From Puniceicoccaceae bacterium 5H (GTDB lineage: Bacteria > Verrucomicrobiota > Verrucomicrobiia > Opitutales > Oceanipulchritudinaceae), in NCBI GenBank assembly GCA_009772895.1, contig WOUP01000003.1:372001-436000 (forward strand): DNA of 64,000 nt, in the 5' to 3' direction. Below the pieces are notes generated by a model. The model made no database searches and was not told where the DNA came from. It saw nothing but the letters and a program-made list of their open reading frames with translations. How positions within the stretch are numbered: position 1 is the stretch's first letter; each line of letters starts with the position of its first letter. The position numbers and the translations under genes were made by a program. This document shows, piece after piece, positions 8,926-17,111 of this stretch.

Positions 8926-9771
8926 GTGCAGACGCTGCTCGAAGTCCTGCAGAAGACGGAAGCCTACTTCGCCAAGGCGGGGCTGGAGCGCCCCAAGGCG
9001 GACGCGCAGTGGCTCTTTGCCCACGTGCTGGGCTGCCGGCGGCTCGACCTCTTCCTGCAGTACGACCGCCCGATGACGGACGAACATCTGGAGCGCTTGC
9101 GCCCGCTGGTACGGCGTCGCGCGCAGGATCGTGAACCGATGCAGTATGTTGTCGGTTCGACCGAGTTTTACGGGCTCACGCTCAAGGTGGACCGCCGGGC
9201 GCTCATCCCGCGTCCCGAGACCGAAGAACTGGTCGACCTGCTGGTCCAGCGTTACGGTGACGCGCCGCCGGAGCGGGTCGTCGACCTCGGCACGGGTACG
9301 GGCGCGATTGCGCTGGCCTTGGCCCAGGCGTGGCCGAACGCCCAGGTCCTGGCGATCGACAGCAGCCGTGACGCCTTGGCTCTGGCCAAGGAAAACGCTA
9401 CGGCGCTCGGGCTGGAGCGCGTGGGCTTTCGTCACGGTTCATGGCTGGAACCCCTGCGCGGTCCGGTGGACCTGATCGTCTCGAATCCTCCTTACCTGAC
9501 CGCGGAGGAGATGCAGACTGCGGAGGCGGAGGTGGCGCAACATGAGCCGCATAGCGCCTTGGCCTCCGGGGCGGACGGGCTCGACGACCTGCGGGTGATC
9601 ATCGCCGGTGTCCCGCAATGGTTGAAGCCGGGCGGCCTGCTGGTGCTCGAGACCGGTATCGCCCAACACGAGACTCTGCGCGAGCTGGTCGAGGCGGCCG
9701 GGCTGCAAGGCTTCGAGTCCGTGCCCGATCTCTCCGGCCGCGACCGCTTCGTGCTCGCGCGCCAGGCGTAG
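8926..9771 (+). CDS. prmC: release factor glutamine N5-methyltransferase
   Basis: A 281-residue class I SAM-dependent methyltransferase starting at GTG. The SAM-binding segment VVDLGTGTGAIALALA lies near residues 118-133 and the catalytic NPPY motif near residue 187. The N-terminal helical domain (about residues 1-75) is the one that recognises release factors. PrmC methylates the glutamine of the GGQ motif in RF1 and RF2 and so speeds peptide release. It directly follows prfA and is expected to be cotranscribed with it. The pair ends at a hairpin at about 9782-9803 whose T-tract faces the other strand. Confidence 0.96.
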   Translation: MQTLLEVLQKTEAYFAKAGLERPKADAQWLFAHVLGCRRLDLFLQYDRPMTDEHLERLRPLVRRRAQDREPMQYVVGSTEFYGLTLKVDRRALIPRPETEELVDLLVQRYGDAPPERVVDLGTGTGAIALALAQAWPNAQVLAIDSSRDALALAKENATALGLERVGFRHGSWLEPLRGPVDLIVSNPPYLTAEEMQTAEAEVAQHEPHSALASGADGLDDLRVIIAGVPQWLKPGGLLVLETGIAQHETLRELVEAAGLQGFESVPDLSGRDRFVLARQA

Positions 9772-9775
9772 ACAC

Positions 9776-9803
9776 AAAAAAGCCCGCTCGTTCAGGAGCG
9801 GGC
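9776..9803 (-). terminator. terminator of the tail-specific protease gene
   Basis: An 8-bp stem (GCCCGCTC at 9782-9789 and GAGCGGGC at 9796-9803) has A-rich sequence at 9776-9781, giving a T-tract on the minus strand. It lies just past the protease stop codon and between two convergent genes. Confidence 0.8.
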
Positions 9804-9828
9804 GGAAAAGGTTAGGTGGAAACGTCGC

Positions 9829-12393
9829 CTAGAGAGCGAGGTCGCTTTTTTGTTCCGACGCTTCCTGCTTTTCGCTGTCGGCCGTCATCGTCTTGAACGG
9901 GTGATCTTCGGCGCTCGCGATGGCAATCCAGTCCGAGAGGATGCGCATGCTTTCGCGCAGTTCCACGTCGATGTCGGGGCGGTCTTCGAGCACGTCCGGA
10001 TCGTATTCGACCATGGCGGTGAAGAACGTCGGCATCAGGGCGTCGATCTCTTCGGCGGTGAAGTCCGGCTCCAGCACGGAGAGGAACTTCTTCTCGGGGT
10101 CGAACTCCTCGGAGCGGTCGCGCTGCTTCAGCTCATGCAGGATCTTGTCCATCTGCTCGCTGGATATCTCCTTGCCAGCGGCTTCGCTCAGCGTGGAAGC
10201 GAGTTCGTCCTCGTGGTCCAGCCCCTCCTCGTAGTTGATGTACTCGACCCACACCTCGTGGATTTCGTCATCGCCCTTGGGCACGTAGTAGAAGACCTTC
10301 TGGTAAAATTGGTTGGCGCGATCCTCGCCGTTGGGCAGGGGCGTGGAGTGCAGCTTTTGCTGGTGCTCCTTCTCCTTGGCCTGGGTCAGGGCGAGGTCGA
10401 CTTCTTCCATCGGGTAGCGATGCTTGCGGAACTCGAGGCGCTCGTCCTCAAACTCGTCCTGCTGCTCCTCGTCGACCTCCTTCTGGGCCTCGCGCTCTTC
10501 GAGGTTGAGGCTCACGGCGGTGTGGTCGTTCTTTTCCCGCAGCCAGTCGAGGTTGCGCTTCCAGAAGTCGAACTCCGGCAGGGTTTCCTGGCGCTGGTGA
10601 CTCTTCTCCGCAAGCTCATCGACCAGCGTGTCGTTGACCTGGTTCATGGAGAAGGAGTCGCTGGAGCGCAGGGCAAAGTCGACCGGCTCGATCGTATCCC
10701 AGTCCAGCGCGTGGTCGAGCTGGGCTTCGCCTTCGAGCAGGAACTCCGTGGCGGAGGGCAGCACGATGTCGGCGGTCACACCCTTGTTTTGGGTCGAAGC
10801 ACCATTGGGCAGGTAAAACTTCTGGATGGTGATCTTGACCATGCCCACGTCGGCGAGGCCCATCTCGGGCTGGCGACGCAGCATGTTGCGCAAATCGATC
10901 GGCGCCTGCACGGTGCCTTTGCCGTGCGTCGTCGTATCGCCGACGATGAGGGCGCGGCCATAGGCCTTGAGCGCACCGGCCACGATCTCGCTGGCGGAAG
11001 CGCTCTGCTTGCTCGTCAGCACCACGAGGGGGCCGTCGTAGGCCACATCCGGGTCGCGGTCCCAGTCGGTGTCGACCTGGCCGTCGTAGCTGCGCTTTTG
11101 CACCACCGGGCCAGTCGGGATGAACAGGCCGGCGAGGGCTACGGCCTCTTCAAGACGGCCGCCACCATTGTCGCGCAGGTCGAGCACGAGGCCCTTCACG
11201 CCGTGTTTTTCGAGCTTCTTGATCAGCTCCTTGACGTCGCGGCTGGTGCTCGTGTCGGTTTCTTCAAAAGTGCCTTCGCCATAGAAGGAGGAGAGCTTGA
11301 TCACGCCGATGGGCACGAGCTGGTCGTCGCCGTAGGGCACTTCGTGGATCTCGGCCTTGGCCAGGTTGGCGGTCAGCTCCACCTTGTCGCGGCGCAGGCT
11401 CACGATCTTGCGGCCGGTCTCGTTGGCGGGCTCGACGGTCAGGCGCACTTCGGTGCCTTCCTCGCCGCGGATCATCTTCACGATGTCGCGCAGCTTCATG
11501 CCCATCACATCCACCGGCTCTTCGCTGCCCTGCGCCACGGCGACGATCTTGTCCCCCGGGTGCAGTTCGCTGCTCATTTCAGCCGGGCCGCCGGGCAGGA
11601 GGCGCTCGATCACGCACATTTCCTCGACCTGGCGCAGCTGGGCGCCGATACCGATCAGGCTGTTGCTGATGGCGATGTTGAATTCCTGAGTGCTGTCCCA
11701 GGAGAAAAAGTTGCTGTGGGGATCGTAGAGCTGGGCGAGTGAGGTGAGGAAGGTCTCCTGCACACTGTGCACGTCCATCTCCTTCATCTGTTTTTCGAAG
11801 CGGTCGTAGCGCTTCTGCACCTTTTCGATCGCCTCGTCGTAGGTCAGTTCCTCGAGCATCTCGCTGACGACCTCGTAGGTCAGGCGGCGCTCCCAGAGCG
11901 CGTCGGCCGCGGCCTCGTCGACCGGATAGCTCTTTTCGCTGCGGTCGGTTTCGTAAGTCTGCTCGGTCTCGAGATCCAGCGGAGACTTCAGGCGTTCCTG
12001 GATCCACGCCAGGCGGTCCATGACGCGCGTCTCGTAGGTATCGTAGATCTCGAAGGCGGGAAAGAGGTCGCCCGAAATGAGGTAGACGCGCTTCAGCGAG
12101 TCACCGAAGCGGGCGTGCGCGAAGTCCTGGTCTTCCTGGAGAAAAAACAGGTGCGAGCCGTCGAGATCCTCCATGTAGGAGTCGATCAGCTCCAGCGCGT
12201 CCAGATCCTGAAAAGGTTTCTGCTTGTAGTGGTAGCGCTGGATCATGTCGATCGCGTAGATCGTCTCCTTCTTCAGGCGATCGCGCACATCTCGGCTCAC
12301 ATCGAGGCCGAAGACGGAGGGCGTGCTGATGGAGAAGGCGGCGGCCAACAAACCGGAGGCCACCCAGCGCTTAAGCGGGGTACGAAAATTCAT
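9829..12393 (-). CDS. prc: carboxy-terminal (tail-specific) processing protease
   Basis: An 854-residue exported protease. It has an N-terminal signal sequence (residues about 8-30, LLAAAFSISTPSVFG), a helical N-terminal domain, a PDZ domain (about 235-330, GIGAQLRQVEEMCVIERLLPGGPA region), and an S41 peptidase core. The catalytic serine lies in SKQSASASE and the lysine in HGKGTVQ. A C-terminal helical DUF3340-like domain makes it the long Prc/Tsp type rather than the short CtpA type. Prc degrades periplasmic and tagged proteins and trims lipoproteins and cell-wall enzymes. The ATG at 12393 (MNFRTPLKRW) is preferred over one 12 codons upstream because it gives a clean signal peptide. Confidence 0.92.
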   Translation of the reverse strand: MNFRTPLKRWVASGLLAAAFSISTPSVFGLDVSRDVRDRLKKETIYAIDMIQRYHYKQKPFQDLDALELIDSYMEDLDGSHLFFLQEDQDFAHARFGDSLKRVYLISGDLFPAFEIYDTYETRVMDRLAWIQERLKSPLDLETEQTYETDRSEKSYPVDEAAADALWERRLTYEVVSEMLEELTYDEAIEKVQKRYDRFEKQMKEMDVHSVQETFLTSLAQLYDPHSNFFSWDSTQEFNIAISNSLIGIGAQLRQVEEMCVIERLLPGGPAEMSSELHPGDKIVAVAQGSEEPVDVMGMKLRDIVKMIRGEEGTEVRLTVEPANETGRKIVSLRRDKVELTANLAKAEIHEVPYGDDQLVPIGVIKLSSFYGEGTFEETDTSTSRDVKELIKKLEKHGVKGLVLDLRDNGGGRLEEAVALAGLFIPTGPVVQKRSYDGQVDTDWDRDPDVAYDGPLVVLTSKQSASASEIVAGALKAYGRALIVGDTTTHGKGTVQAPIDLRNMLRRQPEMGLADVGMVKITIQKFYLPNGASTQNKGVTADIVLPSATEFLLEGEAQLDHALDWDTIEPVDFALRSSDSFSMNQVNDTLVDELAEKSHQRQETLPEFDFWKRNLDWLREKNDHTAVSLNLEEREAQKEVDEEQQDEFEDERLEFRKHRYPMEEVDLALTQAKEKEHQQKLHSTPLPNGEDRANQFYQKVFYYVPKGDDEIHEVWVEYINYEEGLDHEDELASTLSEAAGKEISSEQMDKILHELKQRDRSEEFDPEKKFLSVLEPDFTAEEIDALMPTFFTAMVEYDPDVLEDRPDIDVELRESMRILSDWIAIASAEDHPFKTMTADSEKQEASEQKSDLAL

Positions 12394-12542
12394 AAGCTTA
12401 GCTTTGCTTGCTAAAAACGGCACATCCACGACGACAATTAAGACCAGCGCAGCACGGCGCGCGAGGGATGGTGCTTGAAAATAAAGACTGCCACTTGGAA
12501 CGGGTGTTCAAATTTCAGGAATACCAACGTCAGCAAGGCCGG

Positions 12543-12875
12543 TTAAGTTGCATTCTCGGCCGCATATTCGCCCAGACGCCGCAGGTATTCGTAGCTGTAG
12601 AGGCCCGATTGGTGCCGGTCGGAAAAAATGAAGCGCACGGCGTAGGTGCCGACGAATTCGAAGCCGTCTACCCGCACACCGGGGAAGGCATCTCGCGGGT
12701 CTGCGCCGTGGATCCGGCCAAAGATGTCTGGCTCGCCTACATTTTCCGCGCTGGGCGACCAGGCGCGCAGGCGTTCCATGGGAATGTAATCTTCCCGTTC
12801 GTCCGACCACTTGATCGCGACCTCTTCGCCTATCAGCTGGATATCTATCGGCTTGGGACCTGCCACAGAGATCAA
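12543..12875 (-). CDS. DUF971 (GBBH-like N-terminal) domain protein
   Basis: A 110-residue protein starting with TTG (or GTG three codons later). The segments IKWSDEREDYIPMERLRAWSP and FVGTYAVRFIFSDRHQSGLYS match the small DUF971 fold, also found at the N-terminus of gamma-butyrobetaine hydroxylase. Free-standing members occur widely, often near Fe-S cluster carrier genes, and are thought to handle iron or Fe-S clusters. No such partner is adjacent here. The YSYEYLRRLG tail is typical of the family. It diverges from the MazG-like gene with about 75 bases between the starts. Confidence 0.85.
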   Translation of the reverse strand: MISVAGPKPIDIQLIGEEVAIKWSDEREDYIPMERLRAWSPSAENVGEPDIFGRIHGADPRDAFPGVRVDGFEFVGTYAVRFIFSDRHQSGLYSYEYLRRLGEYAAENAT

Positions 12876-12950
12876 TATGCCTGCGCAGGCCGTGCCAGCA
12901 AGCGTTTTCCGTGCTTGTGTTTGGCCTCCGGGCGGCTAGCCTTGGCAGCG

Positions 12951-13316
12951 ATGGCCGACCGCGACACCACCTTGGCCGAGCTGAAACAGGCGGTATTGGC
13001 ATTCGCCCGAGCTCGTGAATGGGAGCAGTTTCACTCCCCCAAAAACCTCTCGATGGCCTTGGCTGCCGAGGCTGGCGAGTTGATGGAGCACTTCCTGTGG
13101 TGCGCCAGCGAGGACAGCCGCGAGCTGGCCAAACAGTCCGCCAAACGCCAGGCGATTCGCGAAGAGCTGGCCGATGTGGTGATTTACGCCCTTGAGTTTG
13201 CCAACATGGCCCAGATCGACCTTGCCGAGGCGATCGAGGAGAAAATCCAGCAGAACGACCGCAAATACCCGGTCGAAAAGGCCCGCGGCAACAGCCGCAA
13301 ATACAGCGAGCTGTAG
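12951..13316 (+). CDS. MazG-like nucleotide pyrophosphohydrolase
   Basis: A 121-residue all-alpha protein. The metal-binding pattern of the MazG/dCTPase family is visible: E-x-x-E in EAGELMEHFLW (about residues 39-49), followed by E-x-x-D in REELADVVIYAL (about 72-83). These enzymes cleave NTPs or dNTPs to the monophosphate and pyrophosphate, usually to clear non-canonical nucleotides; close relatives are dCTP pyrophosphatase-like. A single small domain points to the short MazG-like type rather than full MazG. It is monocistronic and converges with the small membrane protein gene downstream. Confidence 0.88.
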   Translation: MADRDTTLAELKQAVLAFARAREWEQFHSPKNLSMALAAEAGELMEHFLWCASEDSRELAKQSAKRQAIREELADVVIYALEFANMAQIDLAEAIEEKIQQNDRKYPVEKARGNSRKYSEL

Positions 13317-13332
13317 GCGGCCTTCGGGCGCG

Positions 13333-13548
13333 CTATTGCTCGTTGTCCGCCGCTTTCTGGTGAAGGTGCAGGCGTTTCATGCCCCACCAGAGCAAACCTG
13401 CGCCCACCGCGATCATGGCCACGCTGACCGCGATCATGGCGACGGAGTAGATAAAGATCAGCAGCAGGGCCGCGCCGGTGGCGACGAGCACAAAGGAGGC
13501 CGCCAGCGCGAGCAGCACGGCGATGGAAGGACGGGTAGGCAGGCTCAT
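13333..13548 (-). CDS. small two-helix membrane protein
   Basis: A 71-residue protein that is almost all hydrophobic: two membrane segments run from about residue 8 to 55, followed by a short basic tail (MKRLHLHQKAADNEQ). It overlaps the stop codon of the SulP gene by four bases (ATGA arrangement), so translation is probably coupled. No family was recognised. The context suggests an accessory subunit of, or a passenger behind, the anion transporter. Confidence 0.7.
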   Translation of the reverse strand: MSLPTRPSIAVLLALAASFVLVATGAALLLIFIYSVAMIAVSVAMIAVGAGLLWWGMKRLHLHQKAADNEQ

Positions 13549-15347
13549 GATTTTTCCTGGGGGGCTGGTTGCGGCTCATCGTGCCGATGGGAGCCACCCA
13601 CAAAGATTTTGACTTCGGCTTCCTCGCCGTCGAGCAGCTTCATTGCGCGGCGCAGGGCGAGGGACGTGGAAAGCGTGGGGTTGTTGGCGTCGTCGGCAAA
13701 CACATTGTCTTCGCCGATGACTTCCAGCAGTCGGCTGTTGCGGAAAATGCGCATCGCTTCGTCACGCACCTCGCTGATCAGCAGCTGCCGGTTGGTCTCC
13801 TGCATGTAGCGGATCAGTTCTTCCAGGGCCAGCACACTGGTGGCGTCGAGGTGATGGGCGTTGCGCAGCTTCAGGATCACCACCTTCTGGTTCTGCCGTT
13901 CGCAGACGCGGCGCATCTGGTCGCGGAACAGCTCGGCGGCCCCGAAGAACAGGGCGCCCTCGACGTGCACGATCGCGATTTCGGTCGTTGCGGCCTGGCC
14001 TTCTTCCGGGGCGAAGCGTTGTGCCTCCTCCTGGCCGTATTCCATCAGCTCCGGCTGGGCGGCCTTGCGCAGGAAGAGCAGGATCGAGGTGGCCGTGCCG
14101 AGGATGATGGCGAAGTCGAGCCGCAGCGTTAGCGCCGAAAAGACCGTGACGAGGTAGACCGTGCGATCGGAGTTGGTGGTGTTCCAGACGACGCGGATCA
14201 CCTTGCGGTTGATCAGGGAGATGCCGATGGTGATGACGAGCACCCCGAGCACGGGGATCGGGATAAAGCCGGTCAGTTGACCGAGGGTCAGGGCACCTAC
14301 GAGGCAGATCAGCCCGCTGTAGACGTTGGAGAGGCCCGTGCGCGCGCCGCTGCTCCAATTGAGTTGGGAGCGGGTGAGCGAGCCGCCGGCGGGCATCCCC
14401 TGGTAGAGCCCGCAAAAGATGTTGGCAAAGCCGAGCCCGAGGATCTCCTGGTTGCCGTCCAGCCGTTGCCCGCTGCGGGCGGCGATCGTCTTGCCGATCG
14501 AAATGGACTCCAGCGCGATGAGGAAGGAGAGGGTGAGGGCGACCAGCCCGAAGTCCGTCCAGTTGGGGTTGAGCACCGGCCAGGAGAGCGCCCACTTGTC
14601 GGGCTGGATGGCCGAGGCGTGGGCCACCGGGCCGTCCAGCCGCGCGTAAACGCCGCCGTAGTCGAGCCCGGCATGGAGGCACGACAGCACCAGCAGGACC
14701 ACGGCGACCACCGGCCAGTGAGGCCGGAAGCGTTTGATCGCGAGGTAACAGAGCAGGGTCAGCGCACTGATGAGAATGGCGCTCAGCTGAAACGTGCCGA
14801 GCCCGGCCACCGTGTACCATGCGAGCGCGAGGATGTTACTGCCGGGCGGCACGTCGAGCGTCAGCCCCAGGACCTTGGGGACCTGATTGACGATGATGTA
14901 GACGGCCGCCGCCGTGATGTAGCCCGTGACGACCGAGCGGGAGACATACTGGATGAGGTTGGCCACCTGCAGCAGGGCCCCGCAGATGAGAAAGCTGCCG
15001 ACCATGAGCAGGACCAGCGGCATCCCCAATGCGCGCTCGGACTCGGTGATGAGCCCCAGGGTGGGGAAGGTCGCCAGCACCATGGCAGCGGTGGCGTTGG
15101 TCGGGCCGGGTGTGATGAACCGCGACCCGCTGAACCACGGGCTGACCAGCGCCGCCATGATCGAACCGAAGATACCATACTGGATCGGCAGCCCGGCGAT
15201 CGAGGCATAGGCAATGCCTTGGGGGAAGGCGAGCAGCGCCGTATTGAGCCCCGCCTGAAGGTCGCCCTTGACCTCGCCCCGACTGTAGCTTTTGAGCACG
15301 CCAAGGAGCGGCACGGGATCGAGGTGTCTGATAAAGCGGGTGATCAT
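13545..15347 (-). CDS. SulP family inorganic anion transporter
   Basis: A 600-residue protein. About 12-14 hydrophobic segments fill residues 20-430, with typical SulP stretches near the start (LLAFPQGIAYASIAGLPIQYG) and GNQEILGLGFANI in the middle. A cytoplasmic STAS domain occupies about residues 450-560 (AIVHVEGALFFGAAE, then LRNAHHLDATSVLALEEL). SulP proteins carry sulfate, bicarbonate or other anions, usually as symporters. The C-terminal tail is His-rich and charged (GGSHRHDEPQPAPQEKS). The next gene, a small membrane protein, overlaps by four bases. The substrate is not determined. Confidence 0.93.
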   Translation of the reverse strand: MITRFIRHLDPVPLLGVLKSYSRGEVKGDLQAGLNTALLAFPQGIAYASIAGLPIQYGIFGSIMAALVSPWFSGSRFITPGPTNATAAMVLATFPTLGLITESERALGMPLVLLMVGSFLICGALLQVANLIQYVSRSVVTGYITAAAVYIIVNQVPKVLGLTLDVPPGSNILALAWYTVAGLGTFQLSAILISALTLLCYLAIKRFRPHWPVVAVVLLVLSCLHAGLDYGGVYARLDGPVAHASAIQPDKWALSWPVLNPNWTDFGLVALTLSFLIALESISIGKTIAARSGQRLDGNQEILGLGFANIFCGLYQGMPAGGSLTRSQLNWSSGARTGLSNVYSGLICLVGALTLGQLTGFIPIPVLGVLVITIGISLINRKVIRVVWNTTNSDRTVYLVTVFSALTLRLDFAIILGTATSILLFLRKAAQPELMEYGQEEAQRFAPEEGQAATTEIAIVHVEGALFFGAAELFRDQMRRVCERQNQKVVILKLRNAHHLDATSVLALEELIRYMQETNRQLLISEVRDEAMRIFRNSRLLEVIGEDNVFADDANNPTLSTSLALRRAMKLLDGEEAEVKIFVGGSHRHDEPQPAPQEKS

Positions 15348-15456
15348 GTGGCGGCGCCTCTCAGCAAAAATTCCCTGGCTCTGGGAGCAACGCTAATTTT
15401 AGCGATTGCCGCAGTTGCCGTTAGAGAGTAGGCCTAGTCGGTTTTTAACGCCAGCC

Positions 15457-16071
15457 ATGCCCATCCTCGTCTATATCATCGCCGTTTTGACCGCAAACTT
15501 GACGGCGACGTTGTTTATTCCGTTTCCCGTTTTCGGCCAGGTCGCGGTGGGTACGCTGATCTTCGGCGTGACGTTTACGCAGCGCGACCGCATGCACTGC
15601 TACGGGCGCAAGGTCGTCTACGCGGTCATCGCCTTGTCGGCGCTGCTGACGCTGCTGCTGCTGGTCTCCTTCAAATACCTGTGGGGCGCGCCCATGATCG
15701 GGCTGGTCCAGAGCTGGGGCTGGTCGTGGGTCGCCGAAGGGTGGGGCTACCTGCTCGAAAGCGGGGTGCGTGTCTTCGCCGCATCGGTGATGGCGATCCT
15801 CCTGGCGGAGAGTATGGATACGGAGGTTTATCACCGCCTGCGCGAGCGCAGCTGGCTCGTCCGCGTGATGGGTTCCAATGCGGTCAGCATCCCGGTGGAC
15901 TCGATCGTCTTCAACCTGGTGGCCTTTGCGGGCGTCTTCAGCTGGCACATGTGGGTTGCCGTGGTTTTTGGCGAGATCGTAACCAAGACCGTGGTGGGCG
16001 GCATCTACGCGCTGCTGCGCCCGCGCAACGATGACAAGGGTGTCTCCTTTCGCTCGCTCCCCATTGCCTAA
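15457..16071 (+). CDS. VUT family (queuosine precursor-type) transporter
   Basis: A 204-residue membrane protein with about six hydrophobic helices. The segments QVAVGTLIFGVTFTQRDRMH near the N-terminus, SIPVDSIVFN near residue 145, and the GEIVTKTVVGGIYALL end match the vitamin-uptake-transporter family to which the queuosine-precursor carrier YhhQ belongs. The protein is likely to import a 7-deazaguanine or a related precursor across the inner membrane. The start at 15457 (MPILVYIIAV) removes a 17-codon extension that is not hydrophobic. No queuosine synthesis gene or preQ1 riboswitch was seen beside it. Confidence 0.8.
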   Translation: MPILVYIIAVLTANLTATLFIPFPVFGQVAVGTLIFGVTFTQRDRMHCYGRKVVYAVIALSALLTLLLLVSFKYLWGAPMIGLVQSWGWSWVAEGWGYLLESGVRVFAASVMAILLAESMDTEVYHRLRERSWLVRVMGSNAVSIPVDSIVFNLVAFAGVFSWHMWVAVVFGEIVTKTVVGGIYALLRPRNDDKGVSFRSLPIA

Positions 16072-16122
16072 GCGCCTCTGCCTTTTGGACGGTCCCGGCT
16101 GCACCCGCAGGCCAGGTACATA

Positions 16123-16150
16123 AAAAAGCGCGGAGGTGAGGCCTCCGCGC
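16123..16150 (-). terminator. terminator of the RRM-protein gene
   Basis: A 9-bp stem (GCGCGGAGG at 16128-16136 and CCTCCGCGC at 16142-16150) is followed on the minus strand by a T6 tract. It lies 25 bases past the RRM gene stop. Confidence 0.85.
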
Positions 16151-16175
16151 TGCAAAAAGAACCGTCTGGCAAGAC

Positions 16176-16766
16176 TTATTCTTCGTCGTAACGACGGCGG
16201 GGCACGCGGATGCGCACACCTTCGTCGTCACCACTGCGGTTGTAGCCGCCACCCGGGCTGCTACGACGTTCACCGCCGCGGTCGTAGTCACCGCCCCGGC
16301 CACCACGGTCATAGCCGCCGCGATCACCGCCACGGTCATAGCCACCACGGCGTTCGCCGCCGCCGCCGCCATAACCACCGCGACTGCCACGATCGCCACC
16401 GCGGTCGTAACCGCCACGGCCACCGCGATCACCGCCACGATAGCCACCACCGCCGCGCGGGCCGTCGAAGCTGCGACGCGGGCGATCACCACCACGCGGA
16501 CCGCCGCCACCGAGTTCTTCCTTCGGCACGGCTTTGTTTGCTTTGAGCGGACGACCGGCGAATTCGGCACCGTCCAGGGCTTCCAGGGCTGTTTGGGCGT
16601 CGTCTTCGTTGGTGTAGGTGACGAAGCAGAAGCCACGCGGGCGCCCAGTTTCACGGTCTAACGGATAAAAGAAGTCCTCGATCTCACCATACTGACCGAG
16701 GTACGCTTTGATTTCTTCTACGGGAGCGTCCCAATTGACGTTCCCAACAAACAACTTCATACTCAT
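16176..16766 (-). CDS. RRM RNA-binding protein with long Gly/Arg-rich tail
   Basis: A 196-residue protein. Residues about 3-80 form one RNA-recognition motif: RNP2 is KLFVGNVNW and RNP1 is RGFCFVTY. Residues about 85-180 are a low-complexity tail of repeated RGG and YDRGG units (at least eight GGYDRGGDRG-like repeats), ending in VRIRVPRRRYDEE. Bacterial RRM-Gly proteins are RNA chaperones, often induced by cold, and RGG tails support RNA binding and phase separation. A long 5' region (about 150 bases from a candidate promoter) would suit post-transcriptional control. The tail is longer and more regular than in typical cyanobacterial Rbp proteins. Confidence 0.92.
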   Translation of the reverse strand: MSMKLFVGNVNWDAPVEEIKAYLGQYGEIEDFFYPLDRETGRPRGFCFVTYTNEDDAQTALEALDGAEFAGRPLKANKAVPKEELGGGGPRGGDRPRRSFDGPRGGGGYRGGDRGGRGGYDRGGDRGSRGGYGGGGGERRGGYDRGGDRGGYDRGGRGGDYDRGGERRSSPGGGYNRSGDDEGVRIRVPRRRYDEE

Positions 16767-16889
16767 CTAACGCTGTCCTGACTATAGGTCAGATCAAGCC
16801 GTTTCCGCGCACCGGATCTCAAACTGCCCCTGAATCCTCTTCAACCGGCAATTTCCGCCCTTGACCTCGCACCTTAGATTAAACGTAGG

Positions 16890-16919
16890 TTATGATGCGT
16901 GATGGTTGGGACCTGTCAA
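16890..16919 (-). promoter_or_regulatory. candidate promoter for the RRM-protein gene
   Basis: Read on the minus strand, TTGACA (16914-16919) is followed after 18 bases by TCATAA (16890-16895). The predicted start of transcription would leave a 5' leader of about 115 bases before the ATG at 16766. The same leader carries an inverted repeat CTGAC-TATAG-GTCAG at about 16778-16792. Confidence 0.45.
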
Positions 16920-16991
16920 TCTCGACTCATTGGATTTCGCTGAGGACTTTTACCGGCGCGTCGCTTGTGAAAGGGGTTTCTGGTCGGACGC

Positions 16992-17020
16992 TTGACAGGT
17001 TACGCCCAATACCGTCTAAT
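16992..17020 (+). promoter_or_regulatory. candidate promoter of the nusA-infB-rbfA operon
   Basis: TTGACA (16992-16997), a 17-base spacer and TCTAAT (17015-17020) form a near-consensus housekeeping promoter. Transcription would start near 17027 and give a leader of about 85 bases before nusA, holding the hairpin listed next. Confidence 0.6.
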
Positions 17021-17052
17021 AATGCTCTTCCCAACCCGTCACCGTCGTGAAA

Positions 17053-17076
17053 GTGGGCCTTCCGCCCGCTTTTTTT
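17053..17076 (+). terminator. terminator-like attenuator in the nusA leader
   Basis: GTGGGC (17053-17058), a 5-base loop and GCCCGC (17064-17069) form a hairpin followed by seven T (17070-17076). It lies between the candidate promoter and the nusA start codon, on the same strand. No gene ends here, so it is best read as a leader attenuator, possibly linked to NusA autoregulation. Confidence 0.55.
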
Positions 17077-17111
17077 GTCGCTGATGGGCATTACCCGATA
17101 TACGACCACCG

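Noticed and set aside
9850-11742. Long plus-strand reading frame of 630 codons
   Set aside because: It is antisense to the protease gene, whose domains and catalytic residues are clear on the minus strand.
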